64,000 bases of DNA from Pseudomonas syringae (GCF_001698815.1 NZ_LGSI01000066.1:46032-110031); one strand, 5' to 3'. Counted from the first letter of the stretch, positions 43,754 through 52,801 are shown. Program-made: numbers and translations. The notes: generated by a model not told the origin, from the letters alone.

Positions 43754-44192
43754 GCACGGCTCCGAACTTAAGGACGGGGTGCATTCTACCCCCGAAGAGG
43801 ACCCGCGACCGAAGCTATGGCCGCGTGTTCTTGGTTCGTTGGCAATTGTCGGTTTGATGGTGGGGCTGATGATCGGCCGCCTGACCGAGCCCGATCCCCT
43901 CGAACTGCTGCAAATCGAAGAGCTGCCCACCGGCCTGGCGCTGTGGTTCAACCACGAACCGCAAGTGGTGAGCGAACAGGTCGATGGCACGGTGGCGTTA
44001 CGCTTCACGGCGAAAGGTCAGCCATGGCGTGGTCAGTTGAAGCTCGATGGGAAAGATGTGCGCTGGAAGCTGGAGCGAAGCGGGAAGGATTTGCTGCTGA
44101 ACCTGCTGGCGGCCCGTCCGCTGCACGGCGACTTGCGCGGTGCGGCGGTGGACGGGCGCTGGAGACTGGAAGTCAGTCTCCGAGAGGAATAA
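43752..44192 (+). CDS. Small membrane-anchored protein, divergent from trmL
   Basis: A 146-residue protein with one membrane helix near residues 25-43 (VLGSLAIVGLMVGLMIGRLT) and a C-terminal domain of about 100 residues (LPTGLALWFNHEPQVVSEQV, GDLRGAAVDGRWRLEVSLRE). The helix puts most of it in the periplasm. No function is recognised. The ATG at 43752 has AGGA ten bases upstream and overlaps trmL's start codon; a GTG at about 43779 could be the true start instead. Confidence 0.65.
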   Translation: MHGSELKDGVHSTPEEDPRPKLWPRVLGSLAIVGLMVGLMIGRLTEPDPLELLQIEELPTGLALWFNHEPQVVSEQVDGTVALRFTAKGQPWRGQLKLDGKDVRWKLERSGKDLLLNLLAARPLHGDLRGAAVDGRWRLEVSLREE

Positions 44193-45136
44193 AAGAGGGG
44201 AATCCCCGGCCTGCCTGTACCAAGGTCCCCAAAACTGGTGATACGTAACCTATTGCAGAGGTCGTGCCAGTTTTCTGATTTTTGCAAAAAACAACCTGCT
44301 GAATTTGCTTCAGTTCGCCCGAGGCCCCGTTATTTCGGGCTTCTGAGCTGCGGAAGTGAATTTTCGTGGGATGTGTTCAGCTCGGATACAGCTCTCTTAT
44401 GAACCATGCGGTGGCCATAACGGATTCACAGTTACGCATCGTTGCGGTGCATCGAGCGCCTTGATGCACCTTTGTGAATGCGCAAGCGCCTGTTTCATAC
44501 TTGTGACCTGCTTACGAAGAATCGCTCGCCAACAGACGCTGCCGGACAGTGCGAAAGCGCTTTTGTTCATCACCCCCCATCCCGATTTGCCGAATTCAGG
44601 TTCAAAAACCCGGATTTCAGGTCTTTCTTAAGCCGTTCTTAAATTATTTTTCAGGTTTATATCGCGGTCCGACCTAAGGCGGTGGCAATTGTCACAATTG
44701 CGGCTACTGACGCGGGTTTCCCGTATTTAAAGGGCCGCAGCGAATTTTCAGGAAGTGTAACGGCCAGGTTACGGTGACTGGATAGTCGGATTTAAGCCGT
44801 TTGCCAGGTCGGAACACGGTTCCCCGACCAGCGGTCATGAAATAAATTTTGGGAATTAGCTTTGCAGGTCGATACACTCCTCGACGGACGGAACCGACAT
44901 GGCTTGTGACATATATCCGATAGATCTAAAAGGATGAATATTAATTCTTTTTAGATTTTAGAAATGTTCACTACCCTGCTGACCACCGACACACGCGGTC
45001 TAGTCATTTAGTCTTGAGGCGCCCAGTAACCATTGACTCACCGAGTCGGGTCTGGCGCTAATCGCGCATCCCTGAGTTAGAGCGCTTCGGCGCCGGCATC
45101 AGGGATTACAAAAATTAGATTCACGAGGAGCGAAAC
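44193..45136. other. Long non-coding region before the OprD-type porin
   Basis: About 940 bp with no convincing gene: a 91-codon frame (44356-44631) has no binding site. It contains a perfect palindrome (44685-44701), an AT-rich stretch at 44920-44975 that may hold the porin promoter, and several short hairpin-forming repeats. An untranslated RNA is possible but not shown. Confidence 0.5.
44685..44701. promoter_or_regulatory. Palindromic operator candidate
   Basis: GCAATTGTCACAATTGC is a perfect 8-1-8 palindrome, about 450 bp before the OprD gene. It resembles a dimer-binding site. No regulator gene is adjacent. Confidence 0.4.
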
Positions 45137-46489
45137 ATGAAGAAGTCCACCCTGGCCCTGGCCGTCACCGTTGCTGCATTGGCGCAACAAGCCGGTGCTG
45201 CTGGTTTCATTGAAGACAGTAAAGCGACCGTAAGTTCGCGCACCATGTATTTCGATAACGATTCCCGCGAAGGGCTTCGTGCTGCTGATCAGCGCGAAAC
45301 AGCAACGGCTCTGAAGTTCGATTACCTGTCCGGTTTTACTCAGGGCACAGTTGGTTTCGGTCTCGACTTGCAGGCAGTGGTGGGCGTCCACCTCGGCGGC
45401 GGTATCGAGCACCACACCGCAGCAACCAGCAACAGCTTCTTCCCGACTGATACCGACGGTAGTTCGGTAGACAGCTGGAGCCGTCTGGGCGGTAACCTCA
45501 AGGCTCGCTTCTCGAAAACCGAACTGCGTGCCGGTAACGCATTGGCACCTAACCTGCCAATCCTGGTTTCCAACGATGGTCGTCTGATCCCTGCCGCTTA
45601 TGAAGGCGGCGTTGTGACTTCCAAGGAAATCGACAACGTTACGCTGACTGGCGGTCAACTGGGCAAATCGTCCGGCCGTGCAAGCAGCAACTGGACTGAC
45701 CTGTCGGTCAACGGCGGTACTAAAGGCAGCGACCAGTTCCGTTTCGCTGGCGGCGACTGGAAAGTCACCAAAGACCTGACCTTGCAGTACTACTACGCGA
45801 ACCTGGAAAACTACTACAACCAGCACTTCCTGGGCCTGGTACACGTTCTGCCAATCGCAGAAGACCAGTCGTTCAAGACTGACCTGCGTTACTTCAACAG
45901 CAGCTCCGACGGCAAAAACGGCGACACCGGCTACGTGTTCAACAACAACAGTGGCTATGCCAAGAAAGCTGGCGAAGTTGATAACCAGACCTGGTCCGCG
46001 ATGTTCACCTACACCTTGGGTGGCAGTGCATTCCTGATCGGCCATCAACAAGTGGGCGATGACGGCGGCATGGTTTTCCTGAACCAGGGTAGCGTCGTTA
46101 ACGGTCGTAACCGTAACGAAGGCAACGGCGGTTCCAGCGTTTACCTGTTCACTGACTCCATGGTCAACAGCTTCACCCGCGCCGGTGAAAACACCACCTT
46201 CGGTCAGTACTCCTATGACTTCGCTCGTCTGGGCGTCCCAGGCCTGAAAGCTGCAGTTGCTTACCTGCACGCTGAAGACATCAAAGGTGGCACCGTTGCT
46301 ACTGCTGGTCGTGAGTTCTCCGAGTGGGAACGCGACGTGCGTGTTGACTACGTCATCCAGAGCGGCCCGCTCAAGGGTTTCGGCACCACCGTTCGTCACG
46401 GTTCGTACCGCGCCGATGCTGATCTGAACAGCTCGACCAACGTTGACCAAACCCGCGTGATCTTCAACTACACCTACGCTTTCAAATAA
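45137..46489 (+). CDS. OprD-family outer membrane porin
   Basis: A 450-residue outer-membrane channel. Signal peptide MKKSTLALAVTVAALAQQAGA, then GFIEDSKATVSSRTMYFDND with the OprD start. DLQAVVGVHLGGGIEHHT and NALAPNLPILVSNDGRLIPA are typical, and TRVIFNYTYAFK is the C-terminal strand ending with an aromatic or basic residue. It takes up a small acid or basic amino acid. The exact substrate is uncertain. ACGAGGAGCG precedes the ATG. A terminator follows. Confidence 0.92.
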   Translation: MKKSTLALAVTVAALAQQAGAAGFIEDSKATVSSRTMYFDNDSREGLRAADQRETATALKFDYLSGFTQGTVGFGLDLQAVVGVHLGGGIEHHTAATSNSFFPTDTDGSSVDSWSRLGGNLKARFSKTELRAGNALAPNLPILVSNDGRLIPAAYEGGVVTSKEIDNVTLTGGQLGKSSGRASSNWTDLSVNGGTKGSDQFRFAGGDWKVTKDLTLQYYYANLENYYNQHFLGLVHVLPIAEDQSFKTDLRYFNSSSDGKNGDTGYVFNNNSGYAKKAGEVDNQTWSAMFTYTLGGSAFLIGHQQVGDDGGMVFLNQGSVVNGRNRNEGNGGSSVYLFTDSMVNSFTRAGENTTFGQYSYDFARLGVPGLKAAVAYLHAEDIKGGTVATAGREFSEWERDVRVDYVIQSGPLKGFGTTVRHGSYRADADLNSSTNVDQTRVIFNYTYAFK

Positions 46490-46514
46490 GCTTGGTTGGT
46501 TGACTGGTTGAGTT

Positions 46515-46551
46515 AAAAAAGGAACCCCGCCTCGTGCGGGGTTCTTTTTGC
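46515..46551 (+). terminator. Terminator after the OprD gene
   Basis: GAACCCCGC/GCGGGGTTC with a CTCGT loop and a T-run. Confidence 0.85.
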
Positions 46552-46674
46552 CTGAAATTTGATATTTCCTTTAGTGCTATATAAAGCGTTATCTATTCTT
46601 TTTAATTAGCATCGCGTTGGGGCAGAGTAAGGTTACGAACTCAGCAACGACTCAGCTAATAAGGAGCAACATCC

Positions 46675-47313
46675 ATGAGCCTGCGACTTGGCGACATCGC
46701 CCCTGATTTTGAACAGGAATCCAGCGAAGGCCGTATCCGCTTTCACGAATGGCTGGGCAACAGTTGGGGCGTGTTGTTTTCCCACCCGGCGGACTTCACC
46801 CCGGTCTGCACCACCGAGTTGGGTTTCACTGCCAAGCTCAAGGCTGACTTCTATGTTCGTGGCGTTAAAGCCATCGCGCTGTCGGTGGACCCGGTCGACT
46901 CGCACATCAAGTGGATCGACGACATCAACACCACGCAAAACACCCTGGTCAACTTCCCGATCCTGGCTGACGCCGATCGCAAGGTGTCCGACCTGTACGA
47001 CCTGATTCACCCTAACGCCAATGACACGCTGACCGTGCGTTCCCTGTTCGTGATCGACCCGAACAAGAAGATTCGCCTGACCATCACCTATCCGGCCAGC
47101 ACCGGGCGCAATTTCCACGAGATCCTGCGGGTCATCGACTCCTTGCAGCTGACCGACAACTACAAGGTCGCCACGCCCGCCAACTGGGTCGACGGTGACG
47201 ACGTGGTGATCGTGCCGTCGCTCAAGGATGAAGACGAGATCAAGCAACGCTTCCCCAAAGGCTACAAGGCCGTCACGCCTTACCTGCGCCTGACGCCGCA
47301 ACCCAATCGCTGA
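46675..47313 (+). CDS. lsfA: 1-Cys peroxiredoxin LsfA
   Basis: A 212-residue peroxidase. FSHPADFTPVCTTELGF holds the peroxidatic Cys with the PxxxTxxC motif, and there is no resolving Cys, as in the Prx6 class. LRLTPQPNR is the C-terminal arm. In Pseudomonas lsfA was first seen in cells grown on sulfonate; it lies upstream of the ssu transporter genes here. TAAGGAGCAAC precedes the ATG. A terminator follows. Confidence 0.95.
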   Translation: MSLRLGDIAPDFEQESSEGRIRFHEWLGNSWGVLFSHPADFTPVCTTELGFTAKLKADFYVRGVKAIALSVDPVDSHIKWIDDINTTQNTLVNFPILADADRKVSDLYDLIHPNANDTLTVRSLFVIDPNKKIRLTITYPASTGRNFHEILRVIDSLQLTDNYKVATPANWVDGDDVVIVPSLKDEDEIKQRFPKGYKAVTPYLRLTPQPNR

Positions 47314-47344
47314 TTTACCCTTTCCACGACAAGCAGGGGTTAGC

Positions 47345-47373
47345 TTGGGGCCGATTCGTCGGCCCTTTTTTTT
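47345..47373 (+). terminator. Terminator after lsfA
   Basis: GGGCCGA/TCGGCCC stem with a TTCG loop and eight T. Confidence 0.85.
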
Positions 47374-47397
47374 ATGCCTGAAATTTGCCCCGAGCCG

Positions 47398-47489
47398 GTA
47401 GGAGGGGACTTGTCCCCGAAGAGGTCGGTGCAGGCAAGAAAGATCTGAATTGTCTGCACCGACCTCTTCCCGGACAAGTCCGGTCCTAC
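47398..47489. repeat. REPIN between lsfA and ssuA
   Basis: GTAGGAGGGGACTTGTCCCC at the left, CCGGACAAGTCCGGTCCTAC at the right; inner segments CCGAAGAGGTCGGTGCAG and its near complement extend the pairing. Confidence 0.85.
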
Positions 47490-47674
47490 CGAAGTTCGAT
47501 ATATGCATTTAAAGAATAACCAAATGAAAAAATGAGATTTATAGATATAAAAAACTGCTGTTAAGGTCAGTGCGTGCTGGCGTCATTGCCAGCGAACGAA
47601 TTGTCGTCACACGCCTTACTCGCCCGCCATCGGGCAAGCAGGTGCCATTCATGAATCAGCAAAGGAGAGCGCCA

Positions 47675-48640
47675 ATGCGCACTGTCATTTTGCGTCGAGG
47701 CTTGGCCGCTCTGTTTGCTGCAGCGGTCGCCTTGGGCGCCATCAACCAGGCACAGGCGGAAAGCTTGCGCATTGGTTATCAGAAATACGGCACCCTGGTG
47801 CTGCTCAAGGCCAAGGGCTCGCTGGAAAAGCGGCTTGCCGAGCAGGGCGTGCAAGTGCAATGGACTGAATTCCCCGGCGGCCCGCAGTTGCTCGAAGGGC
47901 TCAACGTCGGCTCCATCGATTTTGGCGTGACTGGCGAAACGCCGCCGGTGTTCGCCCAGGCCGCCGGTGCCGATCTGTTGTATGTCGCTTACGAGCCGCC
48001 TGCGCCGACCAGCGAAGCGATTCTCGTGCCCAAGGACTCGCCGATCACTTCGGTCAAGGACCTCAAAGGCAAGAAAGTCGTGCTCAACAAAGGCTCCAAC
48101 GTGCATTACCTGTTGGTCAAGGCACTGGAAGACGCCGGCCTGAAATACACCGATATCCAGACCGTGTTCCTGCCGCCCGCCGATGCCCGCGCCGCATTCG
48201 AGCGTGGCAGCGTGGATGCCTGGGTCATCTGGGACCCGTACCAGGCCGCCGCCGAGCAACAGTTGCAGGCGCGAACCCTGCGCGACGGCACCGGCATCGT
48301 CGATAACCATCAGTTCTACCTGGCGACCAAGCCTTACGCGCAACAGCACCCGAAAGTCATTCAGGCGCTGATCGAAGAAGTCCGCGCGGTAGGCGAATGG
48401 TCCAAGGCCAACCCGGAAGAAGTCACCACCCAGGTCGCACCGTTGCTCGGCCTGCCAGCTGACATCACCTTGAAGTCAGTCAAGCGTCAGGGCTACGGCG
48501 CGCTCTTCCTTACGCCGCAGGTCGTCGCTTCGCAGCAGAAAATCGCTGACACGTTTTATCAGCTCAAGTTGATTCCCAAGCCGCTGAACATTGCGGACGT
48601 GATCTGGACCCCACCCGCTGCTGTCGCGAAAGCCCAGTAA
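47675..48640 (+). CDS. ssuA: Aliphatic sulfonate ABC transporter substrate-binding protein SsuA
   Basis: A 321-residue periplasmic protein. Signal peptide MRTVILRRGLAALFAAAVAL..AQA, then LRIGYQKYGTLVLLKAKGSL, WTEFPGGPQLLEGLNVGSID, GVTGETPPVFAQAAGADLLY, and VDAWVIWDPYQAAAEQQLQA, the SsuA pattern. It binds alkanesulfonates for import as a sulfur source. AAAGGAGAGCG precedes the ATG at 47675; the frame to 47570 has no such site. The permease starts 28 bp after it. Confidence 0.93.
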   Translation: MRTVILRRGLAALFAAAVALGAINQAQAESLRIGYQKYGTLVLLKAKGSLEKRLAEQGVQVQWTEFPGGPQLLEGLNVGSIDFGVTGETPPVFAQAAGADLLYVAYEPPAPTSEAILVPKDSPITSVKDLKGKKVVLNKGSNVHYLLVKALEDAGLKYTDIQTVFLPPADARAAFERGSVDAWVIWDPYQAAAEQQLQARTLRDGTGIVDNHQFYLATKPYAQQHPKVIQALIEEVRAVGEWSKANPEEVTTQVAPLLGLPADITLKSVKRQGYGALFLTPQVVASQQKIADTFYQLKLIPKPLNIADVIWTPPAAVAKAQ

Positions 48641-48668
48641 TCAGCAGGCCACTTGAGGAGACAACTCC

Positions 48669-49466
48669 ATGAGCCTTAGTGCTTCGCAACGCATCGTCCA
48701 GCGCCTCGCGCCCTGGGCATTACCGATCCTGCTGCTGGCAATCTGGCAGCTATCGGTCAGCGCTGGCTGGCTGTCGACCCGCATTCTGCCTGCGCCCAGT
48801 GCCGTCATCGAAGCGGGCGTCAATCTGGTTTCCAGCGGGGAAATCTGGACGCACCTGGCAATCAGCGGCTGGCGTGCCGGAGTTGGTTTCGCCATCGGTG
48901 GCGGCATCGGCCTGGCCTTGGGCTTTATCACCGGCCTGTCGAAATGGGGCGAACGCCTGCTCGACAGCTCGGTGCAGATGATTCGTAACATTCCGCACCT
49001 GGCGCTGATTCCGCTGGTGATCCTCTGGTTCGGCATCGACGAAACCGCCAAGGTGTTTCTGGTGGCGTTGGGCACTTTGTTCCCGATCTACCTCAACACG
49101 TATCACGGCATTCGCAACATCGATCCGGCGCTGGTGGAAATGTCGCGCAGCTACGGGTTGTCCGGCTTCAGCCTGTTCTGGCACGTGATTCTGCCGGGCG
49201 CCATGCCTTCGATTCTGGTCGGCGTGCGCTTTGCCCTGGGCTTCATGTGGCTGACCCTGATCGTCGCCGAGACCATTTCTGCGAGTTCCGGCATCGGTTA
49301 TCTGGCCATGAACGCACGGGAATTCCTGCAAACCGATGTCGTGGTTCTGGCCATCGTGCTTTACGCGGTACTCGGCAAGCTGGCGGATCTGGCTGCGCGT
49401 GGCCTGGAGCGGGTCTGCCTGCGCTGGCATCCAGCCTATCAAGTGAATAAAGGCGGTGCGGCATGA
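48669..49466 (+). CDS. ssuC: Sulfonate ABC transporter permease SsuC
   Basis: A 265-residue inner-membrane permease with six helices. The EAA loop is seen as DPALVEMSRSYGLSGFSLFW and HVILPGAMPSILVGVRFALG. It forms the channel for SsuA's substrate with SsuB. GAGGAGACAACTCC precedes the ATG. Its stop codon overlaps the start of ssuB by four bases. Confidence 0.94.
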   Translation: MSLSASQRIVQRLAPWALPILLLAIWQLSVSAGWLSTRILPAPSAVIEAGVNLVSSGEIWTHLAISGWRAGVGFAIGGGIGLALGFITGLSKWGERLLDSSVQMIRNIPHLALIPLVILWFGIDETAKVFLVALGTLFPIYLNTYHGIRNIDPALVEMSRSYGLSGFSLFWHVILPGAMPSILVGVRFALGFMWLTLIVAETISASSGIGYLAMNAREFLQTDVVVLAIVLYAVLGKLADLAARGLERVCLRWHPAYQVNKGGAA

Positions 49467-50278
49467 GCAGCTTGAAACAGCAACAACCGGCCCATCTGCT
49501 ACGCGGCATTCCACTGGCTGTGCGCAACCTGAAGAAAACCTTCGGCAGCCGCGAAGTCCTCAAGGACATCGACCTGCATATTCCGGCCGGGCAATTCGTC
49601 GCCGTGGTCGGGCGTAGCGGTTGCGGCAAGAGCACCTTGTTGCGCCTGCTGGCGGGCCTGGATAAACCCACTGGCGGCGAATTGCTGGCCGGTTCGGGCA
49701 AGTTGGTCGACGCCCGGGAAGACACCCGTTTGATGTTCCAGGAAGCGCGTTTGCTGCCTTGGAAAAAGATCATCGACAACGTTGGGCTCGGTTTGAGTGG
49801 TGACTGGCGCAGCAAGGCGCTGGAAGCCCTCGAAGCGGTGGGCCTGGCCGAGCGCGCCGATGAGTGGCCGGCGGCATTGTCCGGCGGGCAAAAGCAGCGC
49901 GTGGCGCTGGCTCGGGCGTTGATCCATCAACCGCGTCTGTTGCTGCTGGATGAGCCGCTCGGCGCGCTGGATGCCTTGACCCGCATCGAGATGCAGCAAC
50001 TGATCGAGAACCTGTGGCGCAAACATGGCTTCACCGTGCTGCTGGTGACTCACGATGTCAGCGAAGCGGTGGCAATTGCCGACCGCGTGATTTTGATTGA
50101 AGAAGGGCGCATTGGCCTGGACTTGCTGGTGGAGTTGCCGCGTCCGCGCGTGCGCGGCTCGCATCGCCTGGCCGCTCTGGAAACCCAGGTGCTGGAACGC
50201 GTCCTGTCCCTGCCCGGCACGCCGCCGGAACCTGAACCTGTTTCACCGTTGCCCACGCAATTGCGCTGGGCTAACTAG
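49463..50278 (+). CDS. ssuB: Sulfonate ABC transporter ATP-binding protein SsuB
   Basis: A 271-residue ATPase. Walker A GRSGCGKSTLLRLL, signature LSGGQKQRVALARAL, Walker B LLLLDEPLGALDALT and the switch His in VTHDVSEA. It drives sulfonate import with SsuC. The short C-terminal tail (residues 240-271) is Pro-rich. Confidence 0.94.
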   Translation: MSSLKQQQPAHLLRGIPLAVRNLKKTFGSREVLKDIDLHIPAGQFVAVVGRSGCGKSTLLRLLAGLDKPTGGELLAGSGKLVDAREDTRLMFQEARLLPWKKIIDNVGLGLSGDWRSKALEALEAVGLAERADEWPAALSGGQKQRVALARALIHQPRLLLLDEPLGALDALTRIEMQQLIENLWRKHGFTVLLVTHDVSEAVAIADRVILIEEGRIGLDLLVELPRPRVRGSHRLAALETQVLERVLSLPGTPPEPEPVSPLPTQLRWAN

Positions 50279-50332
50279 TCGCGCCAACTAATCGAATCAA
50301 CGATTTTTAACCCCACACACAGGAAACTCATC

Positions 50333-50548
50333 ATGACTATCAAGGCCATCAACGTTCGCAACCAGTTCAAAGGCACCATCAAGGAAATCGTCGAAGGCGA
50401 CGTGCTGTCCGAAATCGACGTGCAAACCGCGTCCGGCATCGTGACCTCCGTAATCACCACCCGCTCGGTCAAAGAGCTGGAACTGGTGGTGGGCAGCGAA
50501 GTAATCGCGTTCGTGAAATCCACCGAGGTTTCCATCGCCAAGCTGTGA
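50333..50548 (+). CDS. ssuF: TOBE-domain molybdopterin-type protein SsuF
   Basis: A 71-residue TOBE domain (MTIKAINVRNQFKGTIKEIV, GDVLSEIDVQTASGIVTSVI). Small proteins of this kind bind oxyanions such as molybdate; SsuF closes the ssu operon of Pseudomonas and is needed for growth on some sulfonates in P. putida. ACAGGAAACTC precedes the ATG. A terminator follows. Confidence 0.88.
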   Translation: MTIKAINVRNQFKGTIKEIVEGDVLSEIDVQTASGIVTSVITTRSVKELELVVGSEVIAFVKSTEVSIAKL

Positions 50549-50568
50549 TCGATGGGCAACAACCACGG

Positions 50569-50600
50569 CCCCGGACGGTGACGACCCTCCGGGGTTTTTT
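50569..50600 (+). terminator. Terminator of the ssu run
   Basis: CCCCGGA/TCCGGGG stem with a 12-base loop and six T. Confidence 0.8.
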
Positions 50601-50722
50601 GTGTCCGGATACACCGTCAAACGCTCGGCCAGCCAATCCTGGGGAATCCTGAAACCTAGCAGTTTTGCTAGGTATACGGCGGCTGCGATTTCGCCGATTC
50701 TAGAGGTCAGGCTGCTTCGTTT

Positions 50723-50746
50723 TTCGCGAGCAAGCTCGGCTCCCAC
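50723..50746. repeat. REP half-element
   Basis: TTCGCGAGCAAGCTCGGC and TCCCAC, one hairpin unit upstream of the RHS gene. Confidence 0.6.
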
Positions 50747-50774
50747 AGGGATATCAACATGGAGTAGCTCTGCC

Positions 50775-51872
50775 ATGGCTTCTACATCACAGGTTGTGCT
50801 ATGCCGTTATCGCTATGACCCGCTGGACCGTCTTGCGGGAACAGCGCCTTTGGGTCAGGCGGATGCTCTGCGTTTTTACCAGAAGAACCGCCTGGCGACG
50901 GAAATTCAGGGAGCTGTTCTGCGCACGATTGTTCAGCATGAAGATCTGCTGCTGGCTCAACAACAGCGCTTTGAATCGGTGATCGAAACAGCGCTGCTGG
51001 CAACTGATCAACAACGCTCGGTGCTGCAACTGCTCGATAACACCGGAACTCGTTCGCTGGTTTACTCCCCATATGGCCATCTTCCGGCTGACAGTGGATT
51101 AACCAGCTTGCTGGGTTTTAACGGCGAACACCGGGACCCGGTTACCGGGCATTATTTGTTGGGTAATGGCTATCGTGCGTTTAATCCGGTGTTAATGCGG
51201 TTTAACAGCCCGGACAGTTTGAGTCCGTTTGGCGAGGGCGGGATTAATGCGTATGCGTATTGTGCGGGGGATCCGGTTAACTTTGCGGACCCGACGGGGC
51301 ATTCACCATGGAGTGTATTTACGACTACTTTTAAGTTTGTCCAGCGGCTTAAAGCTAAAACCCGGCTCACCCTTTGGAAACGTGTTGAGGTTGGTGATCA
51401 CGCAAGTGCGTTGAAATACGTAAGCTTCGGTACTGGTGCGCATTCGGCGCCTCAGGCTCGTCTCGTATCAAACGCCAGTACTTCGACTGCTGGGCCAAGT
51501 GTTGTCGCAGGGACTAGTTCTTCTGTTTCGGCGTCTCAGCCGAGTCACGTAATTCTACCGCCTGCCGAAGTTGGGAGGTTACAGAGTGCTGTTCGTAATA
51601 CGTTAAATCGTGAAGTCACTAAACAACCTGTAAGTGACTATTTTGGTAAAGCGATTTCAACGTACAAAACGTTAAAGCGCCATAGTCAAAGGGTTACCAA
51701 ATTAAGAGATCATTTTCATGGGAAATTTGCAGCAACAGGGTCTCCGCATAATATGAACCAGTTCAGGAGCTATCGCAATCATACCGCTCAGGCTAACTCT
51801 GATCTAGAGCGCTATTTAAATGAGTTAAGTGAGAAATTCGGGCGACATTCCGGACCGGGCAAACCTGACTAA
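50775..51872 (+). CDS. Orphan RHS-core protein with unknown C-terminus
   Basis: A 365-residue protein. Residues 10-175 hold an RHS-associated core: RYRYDPLDRLAGTAPLG, LRFYQKNRLATEIQG, SLVYSPYGHLPADSG, LLGFNGEHRDPVTGHYLLGNGYRAFNPVLM is split here only for length, and INAYAYCAGDPVNFADPTGH closes the core. The last 190 residues are variable and basic (FKFVQRLKAKTRLTLWKRVE, SDYFGKAISTYKTLKRHSQR); this is where toxins lie in RHS proteins, but no toxin family is recognised. It lacks the long repeat region and any export signal. A following immunity gene is not seen. GGAG lies before the ATG at 50775. Confidence 0.75.
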   Translation: MASTSQVVLCRYRYDPLDRLAGTAPLGQADALRFYQKNRLATEIQGAVLRTIVQHEDLLLAQQQRFESVIETALLATDQQRSVLQLLDNTGTRSLVYSPYGHLPADSGLTSLLGFNGEHRDPVTGHYLLGNGYRAFNPVLMRFNSPDSLSPFGEGGINAYAYCAGDPVNFADPTGHSPWSVFTTTFKFVQRLKAKTRLTLWKRVEVGDHASALKYVSFGTGAHSAPQARLVSNASTSTAGPSVVAGTSSSVSASQPSHVILPPAEVGRLQSAVRNTLNREVTKQPVSDYFGKAISTYKTLKRHSQRVTKLRDHFHGKFAATGSPHNMNQFRSYRNHTAQANSDLERYLNELSEKFGRHSGPGKPD

Positions 51873-51911
51873 GTCTATGTATGGCGATCTGGCTGGCATA
51901 CGCTTCAACAA

Positions 51912-52574
51912 TTATTCTATGAAAGGGAGTATTACTATTTCCCGTTCGCATCTCTTCTCCATATAGACCGGCAAATACAACCCCAGATAAGCATCAAACA
52001 CGCGCATGCCTTCTTCGGCCATGCGCGGGGTGATTTCATCGTGCAGTTGCATGGAACGGGCGTAAACCCGATCACCCAGTTCCATCGCGAGGGCAAACAC
52101 GTCGACGTCGTCGGGCAGGGCTGGCAGCTGGAAGTGGCGATTGAAGACCTCCAGCATCAAGTGGCCCAGCTCGATGTCGTGCTGGCGGTCGGCCTGGTTG
52201 ATTTCTGTGAGGCCGTGCTGGGCGAGGATCAACTGGCGGGCGGCGGCGTCAGCGTTGTAGATATCCAGCATGCGCATTTCGACCAGCCGGGACAGATCGC
52301 GCCAGTTGCTCAGTTCGGCATGTTCGATAGGCGCTTGCAGGCAGGCGCGAAAGGCGGCGTGAATATCGGCGGTCAGCGCTTCGAGCAAGGCCGGGACGCT
52401 GGCGAAGAAGTGATACACCGACGACGGCGGAATCTGCGCCCGTTCGGCCACGCTGTAGATCGACAGACTCGCCACACCTTCAGTCGCCAGCAGTTCGCGT
52501 GCGGCATCAAGGATCGAATCGATCCGGGCCTGACTGCGTGCACGAGGTTTGCGGGGCGTGGCGGGGCGGGTCAT
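51912..52574 (-). CDS. TetR-family transcriptional regulator
   Basis: A 220-residue regulator. The N-terminal helix-turn-helix is ARIDSILDAARELLATEGVA with SIYSVAERAQIPPSSVYHFF, and the rest is the ligand domain. It is convergent with nothing and lies downstream of the spuI gene on the same strand, separated by a REPIN and a terminator. A role in polyamine control is possible but not shown. Confidence 0.9.
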   Translation of the reverse strand: MTRPATPRKPRARSQARIDSILDAARELLATEGVASLSIYSVAERAQIPPSSVYHFFASVPALLEALTADIHAAFRACLQAPIEHAELSNWRDLSRLVEMRMLDIYNADAAARQLILAQHGLTEINQADRQHDIELGHLMLEVFNRHFQLPALPDDVDVFALAMELGDRVYARSMQLHDEITPRMAEEGMRVFDAYLGLYLPVYMEKRCEREIVILPFIE

Positions 52575-52625
52575 GAAGTAGTCTCTTGGGCGGGGCAGCG
52601 GGGATTGTAACTAATTATGGGCGCG

Positions 52626-52715
52626 GTAGGACCGGCTTCAGCCGGGAGAGGGCCAGTACATTCGCTGCATTTCCTTGATCAGAAAAAATGCTCTCCCGGC
52701 TAAAGCCAGTCCTAC
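52626..52715. repeat. REPIN
   Basis: GTAGGACCGGCTTCAGCCGG and CCGGCTAAAGCCAGTCCTAC, about 50 bp apart. Confidence 0.8.
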
Positions 52716-52746
52716 GGGATCATTGCCAGGCTCTCATGCAGATAAC

Positions 52747-52783
52747 AAAAAACGCCGCCAAACCTCACGGTCCAGCGGCGTTC
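52747..52783 (-). terminator. Terminator after spuI
   Basis: AACGCCGC/GCGGCGTT with a loop of about 16 bases and a T-run on the minus strand. Confidence 0.75.
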
Positions 52784-52801
52784 TTTGTTCTTCACACCCG
52801 G

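Noticed and set aside
44356..44631. 91-codon frame before the OprD gene
   Set aside because: No binding site, odd Cys-rich composition, no family likeness.
45077..46450. 457-codon open frame antisense to the OprD gene
   Set aside because: Mirror of a well-supported porin with signal peptide; codon pattern fits only the plus strand.
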